DNA of 58,870 nt from Gammaproteobacteria bacterium. GTDB lineage: Bacteria > Pseudomonadota > Gammaproteobacteria > SZUA-140. Under the pieces are notes generated by a model. That model ran no database searches and was not told the origin of the DNA. It saw nothing but the letters and a program-made list of their open reading frames with translations. The DNA is taken from contig WFNO01000086.1 of NCBI GenBank assembly GCA_015488555.1, positions 64,467 to 123,336 of the forward strand. The letters are read 5' to 3'. Shown in pieces: positions 17,806 through 27,284 of this stretch (position 1 is the stretch's first letter; each line of letters starts with the position of its first letter). Both the position numbers and the translations under genes were made by a program.

Positions 17806-19023
17806 ATGCTGAACTGGGAAGACCCCCTGGCACCCTTCCAGCAAACCGATACCACCGAAGCGGCCCGGACCATGCCGCCGTCCGGCCCCATCCAGCCCCG
17901 GCCGGCGGCCGACATGGGAAGCGGAACCGGTGCCGGAATCGATACAGGGACGGACACGCAGTCAGGGGCCGGCGCCACCGGGCTGGAAGACATCGCCATG
18001 GGCGCGGGACGCATCCGGGTGGACGACAAGCGCATCATCAATTGCCGCGCCGACCTCAATCAACTGGTGCCCTTCAAATACCGCTGGGCCTGGCAGAAGT
18101 ACCTGGACGCCTGCGCCAACCACTGGATGCCGCAGGAGATCAACATGACCGCCGACATCGCCCTGTGGAAAGACCCTGGCGGGCTCACCGAGGACGAACG
18201 CACCATCATCAAGCGCAACCTGGGTTTCTTCTCTACCGCCGACTCCCTGGTGGCCAACAATCTGGTGCTGGCGGTATACCGCCACATCACCAACCCCGAA
18301 TGTCGCCAGTACCTGCTGCGCCAGGCCTTCGAAGAGGCCCTGCACACCCACGCCTACCAGTACGTGGTGGAATCCCTGGGCCTGGACGAGGGCGAGATCT
18401 TCAACATGTATCGTGAAGTGCCGGCGGTGGCGCGCAAGGCGGAATGGGCCCTGCCCTTCACCCGCCACCTGGCCGATCCCCATTTCCAGACCGGCACGCC
18501 GGAGGCGGATCGCGAACTGCTGCGCGAACTGGTGGCCTTCTACGTCATCTTCGAGGGCATCTTCTTCTACGTGGGATTCACCCAGGTACTGTCCATGGGC
18601 CGGCGCAACAAGATGGTGGGTACCGCCGAGCAGTTCCAGTACATCCTGCGCGACGAATCCATGCACATGAATTTCGGCATCGACGTCATCAACCAGATCA
18701 AGCTGGAGAACCCCCATCTCTGGGACGCGGCATTCCAGGAAGAACTCACCACCATGATCCGCGAGGCGGTGGCGCTGGAGACCCAATACGCCTACGACAC
18801 CATGCCGCGGGGCATCCTGGGCCTCAACGCCCCCATGTTCGAGGAATACCTGCGCTTCATCGCCAATCGCCGCTGCGCCCAGATCGGCCTGCCGGAACTG
18901 TATCCGGGGGCCGGCAACCCCTTTCCCTGGATGTCGGAGGTACTGGACCTCAAGAAGGAAAAGAACTTCTTCGAGACTCGGGTGACGGAATACCAGAGCG
19001 GTGGCGCCCTGAAGTGGGATTGA
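17806..19023 (+). CDS. nrdB: Ribonucleoside-diphosphate reductase, beta subunit (class I)
   Basis: The 405-residue radical-generating subunit has an unconserved Gly/Thr/Pro-rich N-terminal extension (about 65 residues) before the ferritin-like fold. Metal-site segments are present: [12 protein letters not shown], then [10 protein letters not shown] and later FEGIFFY and [10 protein letters not shown]. The Tyr of HTHAY (Y184) is at the radical position, so it reads as a tyrosyl-radical enzyme and not the Phe-bearing class Ic type. The sequence ends with the partner-binding tail. A GAGGAGGAGG ribosome site precedes the ATG. Its last 74 bases overlap the 3' end of the convergent HPP-CBS gene. 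Confidence 0.96.
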   Translation: MLNWEDPLAPFQQTDTTEAARTMPPSGPIQPRPAADMGSGTGAGIDTGTDTQSGAGATGLEDIAMGAGRIRVDDKRIINCRADLNQLVPFKYRWAWQKYLDACANHWMPQEINMTADIALWKDPGGLTEDERTIIKRNLGFFSTADSLVANNLVLAVYRHITNPECRQYLLRQAFEEALHTHAYQYVVESLGLDEGEIFNMYREVPAVARKAEWALPFTRHLADPHFQTGTPEADRELLRELVAFYVIFEGIFFYVGFTQVLSMGRRNKMVGTAEQFQYILRDESMHMNFGIDVINQIKLENPHLWDAAFQEELTTMIREAVALETQYAYDTMPRGILGLNAPMFEEYLRFIANRRCAQIGLPELYPGAGNPFPWMSEVLDLKKEKNFFETRVTEYQSGGALKWD

Positions 19024-20170
19024 AAGCGCGGGCGGCGGCAGGCGGCGGTTCCTCGCCGGCGTCGAACATCCCCAGGAAACGGCCGCGCTCGTCCACCACC
19101 GGCAGGTGACGGATCTGATGCTCCACGAGCAGGCGTGCCACCTCGCGCACGCGCTGGTCGGCGCGCGCGGTGACGGCGGGGCGGCTCATGATCTGCCCCG
19201 CCACCTCGGGCTGGTCCGATTCCAGCAGGCGGTCCGGATGCAGCAGCCGCTGCAGGCGTTGCTGCAAGTCACCATCCGGCAATTCCTGGGCGTGGCGCAG
19301 GAAATCACCCAGGGTGACCACCCCGACGACCTCGCCGTTGCGGGCCAGTACGGCCGCGGCCCGCCTGCCGCGCTGCTGCAGGCATTGCCACAGTTCGGCC
19401 AACGGGGTGGCGAATTCGGCCGTGCACGGCTCCGTATCCATGACCTCTCCCAGCCTGCGGTCTCCCAGCGCGCGCAGGCGGGCGTGCAGGGCCGCCAGGC
19501 CGTAGATCCGGCACAGGTCCTCGCGCGAGACATCGATGTAGGTGTCCAGGTTGGCCATGGCGCGGGCGAGATCCTGGTCACCGAAGGGCGGGGTGAGCGC
19601 ATCGCCCGGCGCCTGGAGGCGCTGCAAGGCCGCCTCCTCCAAAAGCGGCCGCATGCGCTTGCGCAACAGGCGCTCCAGCAGCAACGCCACCAGCAGCAGC
19701 ACGGCGACGTCCAGCGCCACGGGCGTGAGCACGAACTGATAGCCCAGTGACTGGACATCGTCCCCGCCCAATACCGCCACCAGGGCGGTACCACCGCCGG
19801 GGGGATGCAGGCAGCGCAGGAGATGCATGGTGAGAATGGTGGCCGCCACCGCGGCGGCACTGGCCAGCACGGGGTCGGGCAGATAACGGGCACAGCTCAC
19901 GCCGATGATGCCGGCGCACAGATGGCCGCCCACCAGAGGCCAGGGATGGGACATGGGACTGGCCGGCACTGCGAACAACAGCACCGAAGACGCCCCCAGG
20001 GACGACAACAACACCGGCCCGCTCCAACCGGGCAGGAACAGGCGCGTGATCCAACCCGCCAGCAGAATGCCGGCGCAGGCCGCGGCTGCGGCACCGATGG
20101 TCCGTTCAGCACTGATCACGGTGTACGTCGCCGGAGTTGCGTGGTTCCATGGGACATCGAGTGCGCTCAT
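18950..20170 (-). CDS. HPP-family membrane protein with two C-terminal CBS domains
   Basis: The 406-residue protein has about four or five membrane helices in its first 190 residues, including the family signature [17 protein letters not shown]. The HPP domain is named for this His-Pro-Pro motif. After a linker come two CBS domains (about 245-310 and 325-385, with [21 protein letters not shown] and [18 protein letters not shown]). CBS pairs bind adenosine nucleotides and usually report energy status. Some HPP proteins transport nitrite in phototrophs; this one has not been assigned. The last ~25 codons lie antisense to nrdB and look less conserved. The ATG at 20170 lacks a clear ribosome site, so the start is uncertain. 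Confidence 0.85.
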   Translation of the reverse strand: MSALDVPWNHATPATYTVISAERTIGAAAAACAGILLAGWITRLFLPGWSGPVLLSSLGASSVLLFAVPASPMSHPWPLVGGHLCAGIIGVSCARYLPDPVLASAAAVAATILTMHLLRCLHPPGGGTALVAVLGGDDVQSLGYQFVLTPVALDVAVLLLVALLLERLLRKRMRPLLEEAALQRLQAPGDALTPPFGDQDLARAMANLDTYIDVSREDLCRIYGLAALHARLRALGDRRLGEVMDTEPCTAEFATPLAELWQCLQQRGRRAAAVLARNGEVVGVVTLGDFLRHAQELPDGDLQQRLQRLLHPDRLLESDQPEVAGQIMSRPAVTARADQRVREVARLLVEHQIRHLPVVDERGRFLGMFDAGEEPPPAAARAFNPTSGRHRSGIPSPESRRSSFPS

Positions 20171-20458
20171 TGTATCAGGCCACGAAATCCCTGCGCGCCA
20201 AGGCAAAAGCCGCCATGATCGAACCACCATGATCAAACTGCCGGCAGCAGTACCGTGGAACCAGTGCTCGAGACGACCTCCCCATAGGGTCCCAGGAACG
20301 CGGGTCATGTCTCCACGGCAGCATGCCGGAAATCGTGGAGTGGAGAATCGACCAGGCGGCATCGGTTCGTTCTTCCCACCACCGGTGATCAATCTGGCCG
20401 GAACGTAACCCAGCCGCGCGCATTCGTGCCGACATCTTCGTGCCGGCATCTTGAAATA
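20171..20458. other. Intergenic region between the HPP-CBS and DUF4143 ATPase genes
   Basis: This divergent spacer must hold both promoters. Two direct copies of CCATGATC at 20213-20220 and 20227-20234, 14 bases apart, are the only internal structure seen. No RNA gene or further ORF is convincing. Confidence 0.4.
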
Positions 20459-20495
20459 CTCAATATAATGAGAAAAAATGCTCAATACGATGAGC
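20459..20495. promoter_or_regulatory. Two near-identical palindromic elements at the ATPase start
   Basis: CTCAATATAATGAG (20459-20472) and CTCAATACGATGAG (20481-20494) are copies of the same 14-base inverted repeat. They are spaced by 22 bases, or two helical turns. The second overlaps the start codon region of the ATPase. This is the layout of a repressor operator pair; autoregulation is possible. Confidence 0.55.
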
Positions 20496-21680
20496 AAATT
20501 TTTCTATCAGCGGCCGCATGCAGCCATTCTTCGCGAGCGCCTGAACGAGCCACGCCGCTTCATCCAGGTAGTGGCCGGTCCCCGGCAAGTGGGCAAGACC
20601 ACCCTGGTGCTCTCGGTCATGGAGCAGCTCGAACACCCGGCGGTGTATGCGAGCGCGGATGAACCGGCGTTGCGGGGGCCCGGCTGGCTGGCACAACAGT
20701 GGCAGCGCGCGCGCCTCGCGGCCCGTGAAGGTGGCGCCGTGCTGGTGATCGACGAGATCCAGAAGGCCGCCGGCTGGGCGGAAGCGGTGAAACGCCTGTG
20801 GGACGAGGACACGCGCAACGGCATACCGCTCCAGGTGGTGCTGTTGGGATCGGCACCCCTGCTGGTACAAAGAGGATTGTCGGAGAGCCTGGCCGGACGC
20901 TTCGAAATGCTCTACCTGCCGCACTGGAGCCTTCCGGAAATGCAGGCGGCCTTTGGCTTCGGTCTCGAGGAATTCTTGTTCTTCGGCGGTTATCCGGGTG
21001 CGGCACCACTCGTCCGAGACGAAATCCGCTGGCGCAACTATATCCGCGAAGCCCTGATCGAGACCACGCTCTCCCGCGACATCCTGCTGCTGGAGCCGGT
21101 GCGCAAGCCGGCTTTGCTGCGCCGCTTGTTCGCGCTCGGCTGCCAGTATTCCGGGCAGATACTCTCCTACAACAAGTTGCTCGGCCAGCTCCAGGATGCG
21201 GGTAATACCACCACGCTCGCGCATTATCTGGATCTGCTCTGCGCCGCCGGCATGCTGGCCGGACTGCAGAAACACGCCGGCCAAGGGGTACGGCGCCGCG
21301 GTTCCAGCCCCAAGTTTCAGGTCTTCAATACCGCCCTGTTCACCGCCGAACTGGAAATGGAACGGGCCGCTCTCGAGCAGGATCCCATCACCTATGGGCG
21401 CCTGGTGGAATCCGCCGTGGGCGCCCACCTCGTCAATGCCGCCGCCCAAGGACTGTGCCAGGTGTACTATTGGCGCGAAGGCCACTGGGAGGTGGACTTC
21501 GTAGTCACCCGCGGACGGCGGCTGCTCGCCATCGAGGTCAAATCCGCCCCTTCATCCGCTACCCTCCCAGGGATCGATCGCTTCCTGGCCGCCTTCCCGC
21601 AAGCCCAGGCCCTTCTGGTGGGAGGCGAGGGGATGCCGCTGGCGGAGTTCCTATCGACGCCGGTGGCGGAACTGCTGTGA
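20478..21680 (+). CDS. AAA ATPase with DUF4143 domain
   Basis: A 400-residue member of the AAA_14/DUF4143 group. Walker A is GPRQVGKTT (residues 34-42), Walker B AVLVIDEIQ (about 85-93), followed by the sensor LLGSAPLLVQRG. The C-terminal DUF4143 part ends with a nuclease-like core: YYWREGHWEVDFVV and LLAIEVKS, the D and E-x-K of PD-(D/E)XK folds. Such proteins are common, often laterally transferred, and their role is unclear; stress or toxin-antitoxin-like functions have been suggested for some. ATG 20478 and ATG 20490 are both possible starts. The twin palindromes cover this region and the local base composition is AT-rich. Confidence 0.88.
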   Translation: MLNTMSKFFYQRPHAAILRERLNEPRRFIQVVAGPRQVGKTTLVLSVMEQLEHPAVYASADEPALRGPGWLAQQWQRARLAAREGGAVLVIDEIQKAAGWAEAVKRLWDEDTRNGIPLQVVLLGSAPLLVQRGLSESLAGRFEMLYLPHWSLPEMQAAFGFGLEEFLFFGGYPGAAPLVRDEIRWRNYIREALIETTLSRDILLLEPVRKPALLRRLFALGCQYSGQILSYNKLLGQLQDAGNTTTLAHYLDLLCAAGMLAGLQKHAGQGVRRRGSSPKFQVFNTALFTAELEMERAALEQDPITYGRLVESAVGAHLVNAAAQGLCQVYYWREGHWEVDFVVTRGRRLLAIEVKSAPSSATLPGIDRFLAAFPQAQALLVGGEGMPLAEFLSTPVAELL

Positions 21681-21734
21681 AGCTCACCTGTCCGCATCGG
21701 CCCCTGCACAGCGCCTCGCAGACAGCACCATTGA

Positions 21735-21794
21735 TACTGGGGATAGTACTGGGGATAGTACTGGGGATAGTACTGGGGATAGTACTGGGGATAG
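21735..21794. repeat. Tandem repeat, 12 bp x 5, between convergent genes
   Basis: TACTGGGGATAG is repeated five times without mismatch, followed by a broken copy. It lies between the stop of the DUF4143 ATPase (21680) and the stop of the patatin-like gene (21813). There are no spacers, so it is not a CRISPR array. Confidence 0.93.
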
Positions 21795-21812
21795 TGGGGA
21801 TACTGGCCACCC

Positions 21813-22661
21813 TTAGACGGCCAGGATCTCGGCGAGCGCCCGGCGGTGGGCCCGCACCGCGCGCAGGCCGGCCGCGGCGCAACAGCGCTTGTGGCGGAAA
21901 TCCAGGGCATCGATGGCGAAGGGATAGGGCGGGCGCAGCACGAAATCCGCCTTCTTGAAACGCAACTGTGAATGGCTGTGATGGCAGATCTCCATGGCCC
22001 GCATCATGGCCTGCAGGCCGTTGCGGATCTCCAGGCGGTGGTTGATCTGGGTGGAGTCCACGGCGATCACCCGTTCCACGCCGAACTCCCGGGCCACGTC
22101 CACCGGCACGTTGTCCACGTAGGTGCCGTCGGCGAGCAGGGAACCGTCGCGGCGCAGCGGCGGCAGGATGCCGGGCAAGGCCGCGCTGGCATAGATCAAT
22201 TCCGCCGCCGGACCTTCGCGCAGCACCACGCGCCGGCCGGTGCGCAACTCGGTGGCGACCACCGCCACCGGGATGTGACCTTCCTCCAAACGGCGATCCA
22301 GGGTCAGGCCCGCCAGCAGGGCCTGGCCCTGCTTGAGACTGCGGCTGCCCACCCCCCAGCCCAGGAGCATGTCGCGCAGGGCCCGCTCCGAAGCCAGCAG
22401 GGCGCGGATGCGCTCCCGCAGATCGCTGCTGGAGGCCACCGGGGGTTCGGGAAAATCGCGGGTGTCCATGTTCACCAGGGCCCGGTACCAGTCACGATTG
22501 AGGGCATAGGTGGCGGCCACGATGGCGCCCATGGACACCCCGACGATGGCCGCCGGCCGCCAGCCGTAGTGGATCAGGCCCTGCAACACCCCGGCATGGG
22601 CCAGGCCCCGGACACCGCCGCCGGAGAGCACCAGGGCGAAGCTGCGATGTGCAGATTTCAT
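21813..22661 (-). CDS. Patatin-like phospholipase (RssA-like)
   Basis: A 282-residue cytosolic serine hydrolase of the patatin family. The oxyanion loop is SGGGVRGLAHAGVL (residues 13-26), the nucleophile Ser43 sits in GVSMG, and the partner Asp178 is in ADGTYVDN, so the Ser-Asp dyad is complete. It would hydrolyse acyl esters of phospholipids or lysophospholipids. The ATG at 22661 follows a GAGGAG-like site and puts the glycine loop at the usual distance. It lies 109 bases downstream of the outer-membrane protein gene in the same direction and may belong to the same envelope cluster. Confidence 0.92.
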   Translation of the reverse strand: MKSAHRSFALVLSGGGVRGLAHAGVLQGLIHYGWRPAAIVGVSMGAIVAATYALNRDWYRALVNMDTRDFPEPPVASSSDLRERIRALLASERALRDMLLGWGVGSRSLKQGQALLAGLTLDRRLEEGHIPVAVVATELRTGRRVVLREGPAAELIYASAALPGILPPLRRDGSLLADGTYVDNVPVDVAREFGVERVIAVDSTQINHRLEIRNGLQAMMRAMEICHHSHSQLRFKKADFVLRPPYPFAIDALDFRHKRCCAAAGLRAVRAHRRALAEILAV

Positions 22662-22770
22662 GTACCGGCGGCTCCTCGTTCGCATACGTTTTTCATGTCT
22701 GCTGCTCCACGACCCTGTCCTCGCGCCTGCCGGGGAAAGACTGTTCGCCGGCCCGATCCTCCCTGTCGAA

Positions 22771-23976
22771 TCAGAAGAACCATTGCAGTTCGCTGTAGAA
22801 CAGGCTCTCCAGACGGCCGTACTCACTGCCGGAGGGGCCGTCGAAGAGTTGTGCGCCCAGGGACCAATCCAGGTCGTCACTCACCCCATAGACCAGGCGC
22901 GGGGCGAAGAATCGACTGGCATCGTCCAGGTTGAGAATGGCATAGGCCTCTCCGCGCAGAATGGGGGTGAAGTCATAGGCGGCGAAGAAGCCGGCATAGT
23001 AACGCGCCAGACTCAGCAGCTCCCCGCCGAGCAGGCGGGCGAACGCATAGTCGCGCGAGCGGGCCTGCCCCCGGCCATTGTAGTAGAGTTCCAGGTTCAG
23101 GGTCAGGGTATTGGCGAAGCTGCGATCGGCACCCAGCACCAGGCGGGCATAGTCTCCGTCTTGCGCGGAACGGGTGCCGGTGAGTTCACCACGCAGGCCC
23201 ACCAGGCCGGCCTGACCGGCGAAGTCGAATCCCAGCACCTCGTCGCCGCGAAAGCGCCCGCCCGTCAGGGCCAGGTCGAAGCCCCGCCAGTGACTGCGCC
23301 AGCGCAGGGCACCGCTGGAGCCGCCGCGCTGGCGGGCGTACACCGCTGTGAGGCGCGATAAGACGCCATAGTCCCAGCCCCATTGTACGGCATCCACTCC
23401 CGGGCGTTCCTCGCGTTCCAGTTGGATGGGGTCGAAGGGATTGAGCAGGTCCATGGGATTCCAGAACAGGGCCGTGCCCCAGGCCAGGCGCTGACGGCCG
23501 ATGCGCAGTTCACTGCGCGCGCCGCGGAAAGTGAGGTGGGCACGGTACAGGCGGTGCCGCCCCAGCCATTGCCCCCGCCGCACATAGGCGTCCTCCCAGT
23601 CGAAATAGGTCTCGGGCTCCAGCGCCTCCTGAAAGGCGGATTGCCGGGTCTCCAAATAGCTGCCCCAGAGGATCTCGTTGTCGTACTGCAGGTCGTAATC
23701 CACCGCATCGCCCACCCCGCCCCGAAGGCGCAGGCGCAGGCGATTGAGGTCCAGCACGGTGCGCTCCTGCGGGCCGAAGGCAGGCAGGATCTGGGAGGCC
23801 ACGAACAGGTTCTTGTAATAGCCGGAGAAGGCGTGGTCGCGCCACACATCACCCCACACATCACTCCAGACCTCACTGCACCACCCCATCCAGAGCAGCG
23901 CCACTACCCCGATCACGCCCGTGCGGCGCCCGCCCGCCGCTGTTCCGCGCATTCCGGGACGCTGGCGCTCACACAT
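22771..23976 (-). CDS. Predicted outer-membrane beta-barrel protein
   Basis: The 401-residue protein starts with a signal-like segment (GVIGVVALLWMGW), then a short repeated stretch (VWSD, VWGD, VWRD) encoded by a 12-bp DNA repeat. The remainder has about sixteen amphipathic strands with abundant Tyr/Trp and Arg, e.g. SELRIGRQRLAWG and WNPMDLLNPFDPIQL, and ends in aromatic residues (ELQWFF), the signal for barrel insertion. It resembles DUF1302/alginate-export type barrels only loosely. The start overlaps the permease stop by 8 bases (ATGTGTGA), so the genes are translationally coupled. It probably forms the outer-membrane part of the LolA-ABC-FtsX system. Confidence 0.75.
   Translation of the reverse strand: MCERQRPGMRGTAAGGRRTGVIGVVALLWMGWCSEVWSDVWGDVWRDHAFSGYYKNLFVASQILPAFGPQERTVLDLNRLRLRLRGGVGDAVDYDLQYDNEILWGSYLETRQSAFQEALEPETYFDWEDAYVRRGQWLGRHRLYRAHLTFRGARSELRIGRQRLAWGTALFWNPMDLLNPFDPIQLEREERPGVDAVQWGWDYGVLSRLTAVYARQRGGSSGALRWRSHWRGFDLALTGGRFRGDEVLGFDFAGQAGLVGLRGELTGTRSAQDGDYARLVLGADRSFANTLTLNLELYYNGRGQARSRDYAFARLLGGELLSLARYYAGFFAAYDFTPILRGEAYAILNLDDASRFFAPRLVYGVSDDLDWSLGAQLFDGPSGSEYGRLESLFYSELQWFF
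23839..23874. repeat. Tandem repeat, 12 bp x 3, inside the barrel gene
   Basis: Three 12-base units, for example ACCCCACACATC, at 23839-23874 encode VWSD-VWGD-VWRD just after the signal segment. The unit is a whole number of codons, so copy changes would keep the frame. Confidence 0.7.
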
Positions 23977-24400
23977 GGCGGATGGCCCGCACCGGTTCCA
24001 GGCGCGCGGCCCGGGCCGCGGGATAGAGGGCCGCCAGCACGCCGACGAGAAACAACACCAGGGTGGGGCCCCACAGATGGGCCACCCGCACCACCGGATA
24101 GACCGTGGCGGTCATGCCGGGGATGGTCTCCGTGACCCCGGCGAAGGCGGCCAGATTCAATCCGCCGTCGTGATAATAGGCCACCAGGGACAGCCCCAGG
24201 ACGATGCCGGCGGCGAAGCCGGCCAGGCCCAGGATCACGGCCTCGTAGACGACGATGCGCAGGATCTGCAGCGGTTGGGTCCCCAAGGCCATCATGACCC
24301 CGAACTCCCGGGTGCGTTCCAGCACCGACATCAGCAAGGTGTTCGTCACCCCCATGGCCACCACGGCGAACACCACGGCCAGTACCACATAGAAATCCAA
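23969..24400 (-). CDS. FtsX-like permease, C-terminal fragment after an in-frame TGA
   Basis: These 143 codons directly continue the frame of the preceding gene after a single TGA (24403-24401). They encode the last three membrane helices of an FtsX/MacB permease, with the family segment MSVLERTREFGVMMALG and the end AARAARLEPVRAIRHV, as in the first permease half. A TTG codon immediately after the TGA could restart translation, with coupling to the stop. Without readthrough or restart this half-permease has no partner N-terminus in the same chain. See the finding on the split permease. Confidence 0.7.
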   Translation of the reverse strand: MDFYVVLAVVFAVVAMGVTNTLLMSVLERTREFGVMMALGTQPLQILRIVVYEAVILGLAGFAAGIVLGLSLVAYYHDGGLNLAAFAGVTETIPGMTATVYPVVRVAHLWGPTLVLFLVGVLAALYPAARAARLEPVRAIRHV

Positions 24401-26503
24401 TCAGGAGAGTTCGATCATCTGCACCACCTCCGGCAGCAATTGCTGCCAGGTCAGTACGGTATAGGGCCCGCCACTCAAGGCCTCGCGCAAGGCCGCCGCC
24501 GTCTCTTGCACCCGGCTGCGATCGGCGAGCACCACGGCGATGGTGGACACCTCGCCCCGTTCATAGGACAGGAGCCGCTGGGCCGCGGTCAGGGAGATCA
24601 GGCCCAGCGTGCCGTCGAACAGGTCGTTTCCGGTACGAAAGATACCCACCAGCCGGTAGGCCGCCGACCCCAGGTCGCCGTTCGCGAGCTGCACCGTGAC
24701 CACCAGTTTCTCCCCCAGGCGCAATCCCAGCTTCTCCACCAGCTTGGCCCCCAGCACCATACCGCGCAGTTCGCCCGCCTCGAGATAACGCCCCTCCACC
24801 AGGGCGCGCTGCAGGACCGTCACCCGCGGCTCCAGCTCCGGATCCACGCCGTGCAACAACAGGGGTTCCGTGGCCCGCGGGCTGCTCACCATGGCCTGCA
24901 CCTTGACGCGCGGCGCCGCAGCCCGAATCCCGGGCCAGGCCTGCAGGCGCGCCAGCAGGGCCTGCGGTTCCTCGATGACCCGCGCGGGCGAGAGCTCGTC
25001 ACGGAAACCGTGCCGCTCCACCTGCAGGTCGCCGGTGAGGAATCCCGTGGAGTTGTCGATCATCTGCTCGAAGAAACCGTCGGCCAGGGCATAGAGGAAC
25101 AGGAAGGCGGCGAGGCCGAAGGCCATGGCCCCCGCGGTGAGCGTGGCGCGCCGCGGATTGCGGGCGATGCCCCGTGCGGCGATCCTCCAGAACACGCGCC
25201 CCCCGCCGCCGGCTCCAACGCTCCGCATGGCGGGCGGCGCCCGGCGCGCACCCCGCCGCAGGCGCCAGGGCCGTTCCCCAGGCAGTCCGCGGATGGCCTG
25301 CACCGGCTCCAGGCGCGCGGCACGCCAGGCGGGATAGAGGGGCGGCAGCAGGCTGATGCTCAACACCAGCAGGGAGACGATGGCCACGTGATCCCAGCGC
25401 AGCAGGGGATAGACCATGCCGGACAGGCCCGGCATGGTCTCCATGGCCGCCGTGTACTGGCCCAGGTCGATCCCCGTCTCGCCCAGCGCGCGGGTTAGCG
25501 CCACCCCCAGCAGGTTGCCCAGCACCAGACCGAACAACCCCAGCAGCACGGATTCCATCACCACCATGCGCACGATCTGGCCGCGCGTGGTGCCCAGGGC
25601 CATCATCACCCCGAACTCCCGGGTGCGCTCCATCACGGCCATGAGCATGGTATTGCCCACGCCGATGGCCACCACCACCAGCACGATGAGTAACACCACG
25701 TAGGTGACGGCCTCGTGGAAACGCACCATCTGCACCATGGCGGGCAGCAACCGGGGCCAGTCCAGCACCTCGTAATCGGGACCGAGCAAGGCACGCAGGC
25801 GTTGCGCCATGTCCTGCGAACGGTTGCGCCGTTCCAGGCGCAGCACCCAGGCGGTGGAGCGCCCCCACAGGGCGAACAGGTCGCGGGCCGCCTCCAGGGT
25901 GATGAAGGCATGACCGGCATCGAGGACGTCGATGCCGCTGTCGAACAGGCCCACGACCCGGTAGCGCCCGGCGCCCAGGGAACCGTCCATGGCCTGGGTG
26001 ATGAGCACCACCGTATCCCCCACCCCCACACCCAGCAACTCGGCCGCCTTGTCGCCCAGGAGAATGCCCTCGTCGTCACCGGGGCGCAGGTAGCGACCGG
26101 CGGCGACCGCCTGGTGGATGGTGGTGACCCGGGGCTCCAGGGTGGGATCCACCCCCACCACCTTCACGGGCCGCGACTTCTCCTCCCCGCTCATGAGGGC
26201 CTTGCCCTCGATGCGCGGCGCCACGCCGGCCACGCCGGCCAGCGCCTGCAGTCGCGCCCGCAGCGCCGGATCCTCCCGCATGGCCCGGTACAGGGCCGGG
26301 TCCTCGTGAAAACCGCGCTGGTGGATCTGCAGATGACCGGAGAGATAGCGCGTACTGTTGTCGATCATCTGCTCGTTGATGCCATCGACGAAGCCCCAGA
26401 TGAAGACCAACGCCACCAGGCTCAAGGTGATGGAGGCCAGGGTGATGAACGAGCGGCGCACGTTGCGCCAGACGTTGCGTGCGGCCAGGTACAGCAGCTT
26501 CAT
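24401..26503 (-). CDS. Double FtsX/MacB-type permease (fused), interrupted in the second half
   Basis: The protein contains two FtsX-like permeases in tandem. The first (residues 1-~410) is complete: a first helix (FITLASITLSLVALVF), a large periplasmic domain, and three helices with VMERTREFGVMMALG and AWRAARLEPVQAIRG. The second begins near 445 (RIAARGIARNPRRATLTAG) and runs to ELS at residue 700, where TGA ends the frame just before the second helix. The halves share IDNST and ERTREFG segments, so the fusion came from duplication. The first ATG overlaps the stop of the ABC ATPase gene by 4 bases. This family moves lipids or lipoproteins, or transmits force, instead of ordinary solute export. 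Confidence 0.85.
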   Translation of the reverse strand: MKLLYLAARNVWRNVRRSFITLASITLSLVALVFIWGFVDGINEQMIDNSTRYLSGHLQIHQRGFHEDPALYRAMREDPALRARLQALAGVAGVAPRIEGKALMSGEEKSRPVKVVGVDPTLEPRVTTIHQAVAAGRYLRPGDDEGILLGDKAAELLGVGVGDTVVLITQAMDGSLGAGRYRVVGLFDSGIDVLDAGHAFITLEAARDLFALWGRSTAWVLRLERRNRSQDMAQRLRALLGPDYEVLDWPRLLPAMVQMVRFHEAVTYVVLLIVLVVVAIGVGNTMLMAVMERTREFGVMMALGTTRGQIVRMVVMESVLLGLFGLVLGNLLGVALTRALGETGIDLGQYTAAMETMPGLSGMVYPLLRWDHVAIVSLLVLSISLLPPLYPAWRAARLEPVQAIRGLPGERPWRLRRGARRAPPAMRSVGAGGGGRVFWRIAARGIARNPRRATLTAGAMAFGLAAFLFLYALADGFFEQMIDNSTGFLTGDLQVERHGFRDELSPARVIEEPQALLARLQAWPGIRAAAPRVKVQAMVSSPRATEPLLLHGVDPELEPRVTVLQRALVEGRYLEAGELRGMVLGAKLVEKLGLRLGEKLVVTVQLANGDLGSAAYRLVGIFRTGNDLFDGTLGLISLTAAQRLLSYERGEVSTIAVVLADRSRVQETAAALREALSGGPYTVLTWQQLLPEVVQMIELS

Positions 26504-27279
26504 GACCCGCCGCCGCGTCCCTCGCCCCCTTCACCCTCTTCGTTCGGCTCGTCGGCCACGATGCGGCCGTCGTGCAGACGCACGATGCGCCGCGCGCGCG
26601 CCATCACCATGGGGTCATGCGTGGAGAACAGAAAAGTGACACCATAGCGCTCGTTGAGGGCGCGCATCAGGTCCAGCAGGGCCGCCCCGGTGGCCGAATC
26701 CAGATTGGCCGTGGGTTCGTCGGCGAGCACGATGTCGGGCTGCGAGGCGATGGCCCGGGCCACCGCCACCCGTTGCTGCTGGCCGCCCGAGAGCTGGGCG
26801 GGACGGCGCTCCGCCATCTCCCCCAGCCCCACTTCCTCGAGCATGGCCAGGGCCCGCGCGCGGCGCTCGCGGGCCGGCACCCCTTGCAGCAACATGACGT
26901 ATTCCACGTTCTCCCGGGCCGAGAGCACGGGGATCAGGTTGTATTCCTGGAACACGAAACCGATGCGATGCAGGCGCAGTCGCGAGCGTTCGCGGGCGGT
27001 GAGCCGGCCGAGCTCCTGAGCGCCGATCCAGATACGGCCGGCCGTGGGGCGATCCAGGGCGCCGATGAGATTGAGCAGAGTGGTCTTGCCCGACCCCGAG
27101 GGACCCACCAGGGCCAGGAACTCCCCCTGCGTCACGATCAGATCGACACCGGCCAGGGCCTCCACGGCGATGCCGTCCTGGCGATAGCGCTTCACCAGGC
27201 CCTCGATGCGCACCAGCGGCGGGGAAGAAGACTGCGCGCCGCCCGCTGCCGACTCGGCCTGGCCCATTGCCCGAATCAT
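26500..27279 (-). CDS. ABC transporter ATPase (LolD/MacB type)
   Basis: A 259-residue ATPase with Walker [10 protein letters not shown] (59-67), signature LSGGQQQR, Walker [12 protein letters not shown] and the switch His in STHDP. The spacing and the PTANLD form place it with LolD/MacB ATPases, which drive FtsX-like permeases. Its 3' end overlaps the permease start (ATGA), a strong sign of a joint complex. The ATG at 27279 was preferred to the TTG at 27288; it lies just after the stop of the LolA-like gene (27285), so all three are one transcription unit. Confidence 0.93.
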   Translation of the reverse strand: MIRAMGQAESAAGGAQSSSPPLVRIEGLVKRYRQDGIAVEALAGVDLIVTQGEFLALVGPSGSGKTTLLNLIGALDRPTAGRIWIGAQELGRLTARERSRLRLHRIGFVFQEYNLIPVLSARENVEYVMLLQGVPARERRARALAMLEEVGLGEMAERRPAQLSGGQQQRVAVARAIASQPDIVLADEPTANLDSATGAALLDLMRALNERYGVTFLFSTHDPMVMARARRIVRLHDGRIVADEPNEEGEGGEGRGGGS

Positions 27280-27284
27280 GACGC

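Noticed and set aside
21735-21806. Possible CRISPR array (five perfect direct repeats)
   Set aside because: The repeats are only 12 bases and contiguous, with no spacers and no cas genes nearby; it is a simple tandem repeat.
24401-24403. TGA in the FtsX permease as a selenocysteine codon
   Set aside because: The family has no Sec or Cys at this place, and no suitable hairpin follows the TGA; a nonsense change or restart is simpler.
23921-25498. 525-codon open frame on the plus strand
   Set aside because: Antisense shadow of the FtsX permease genes; His/Gln-rich, no motif.
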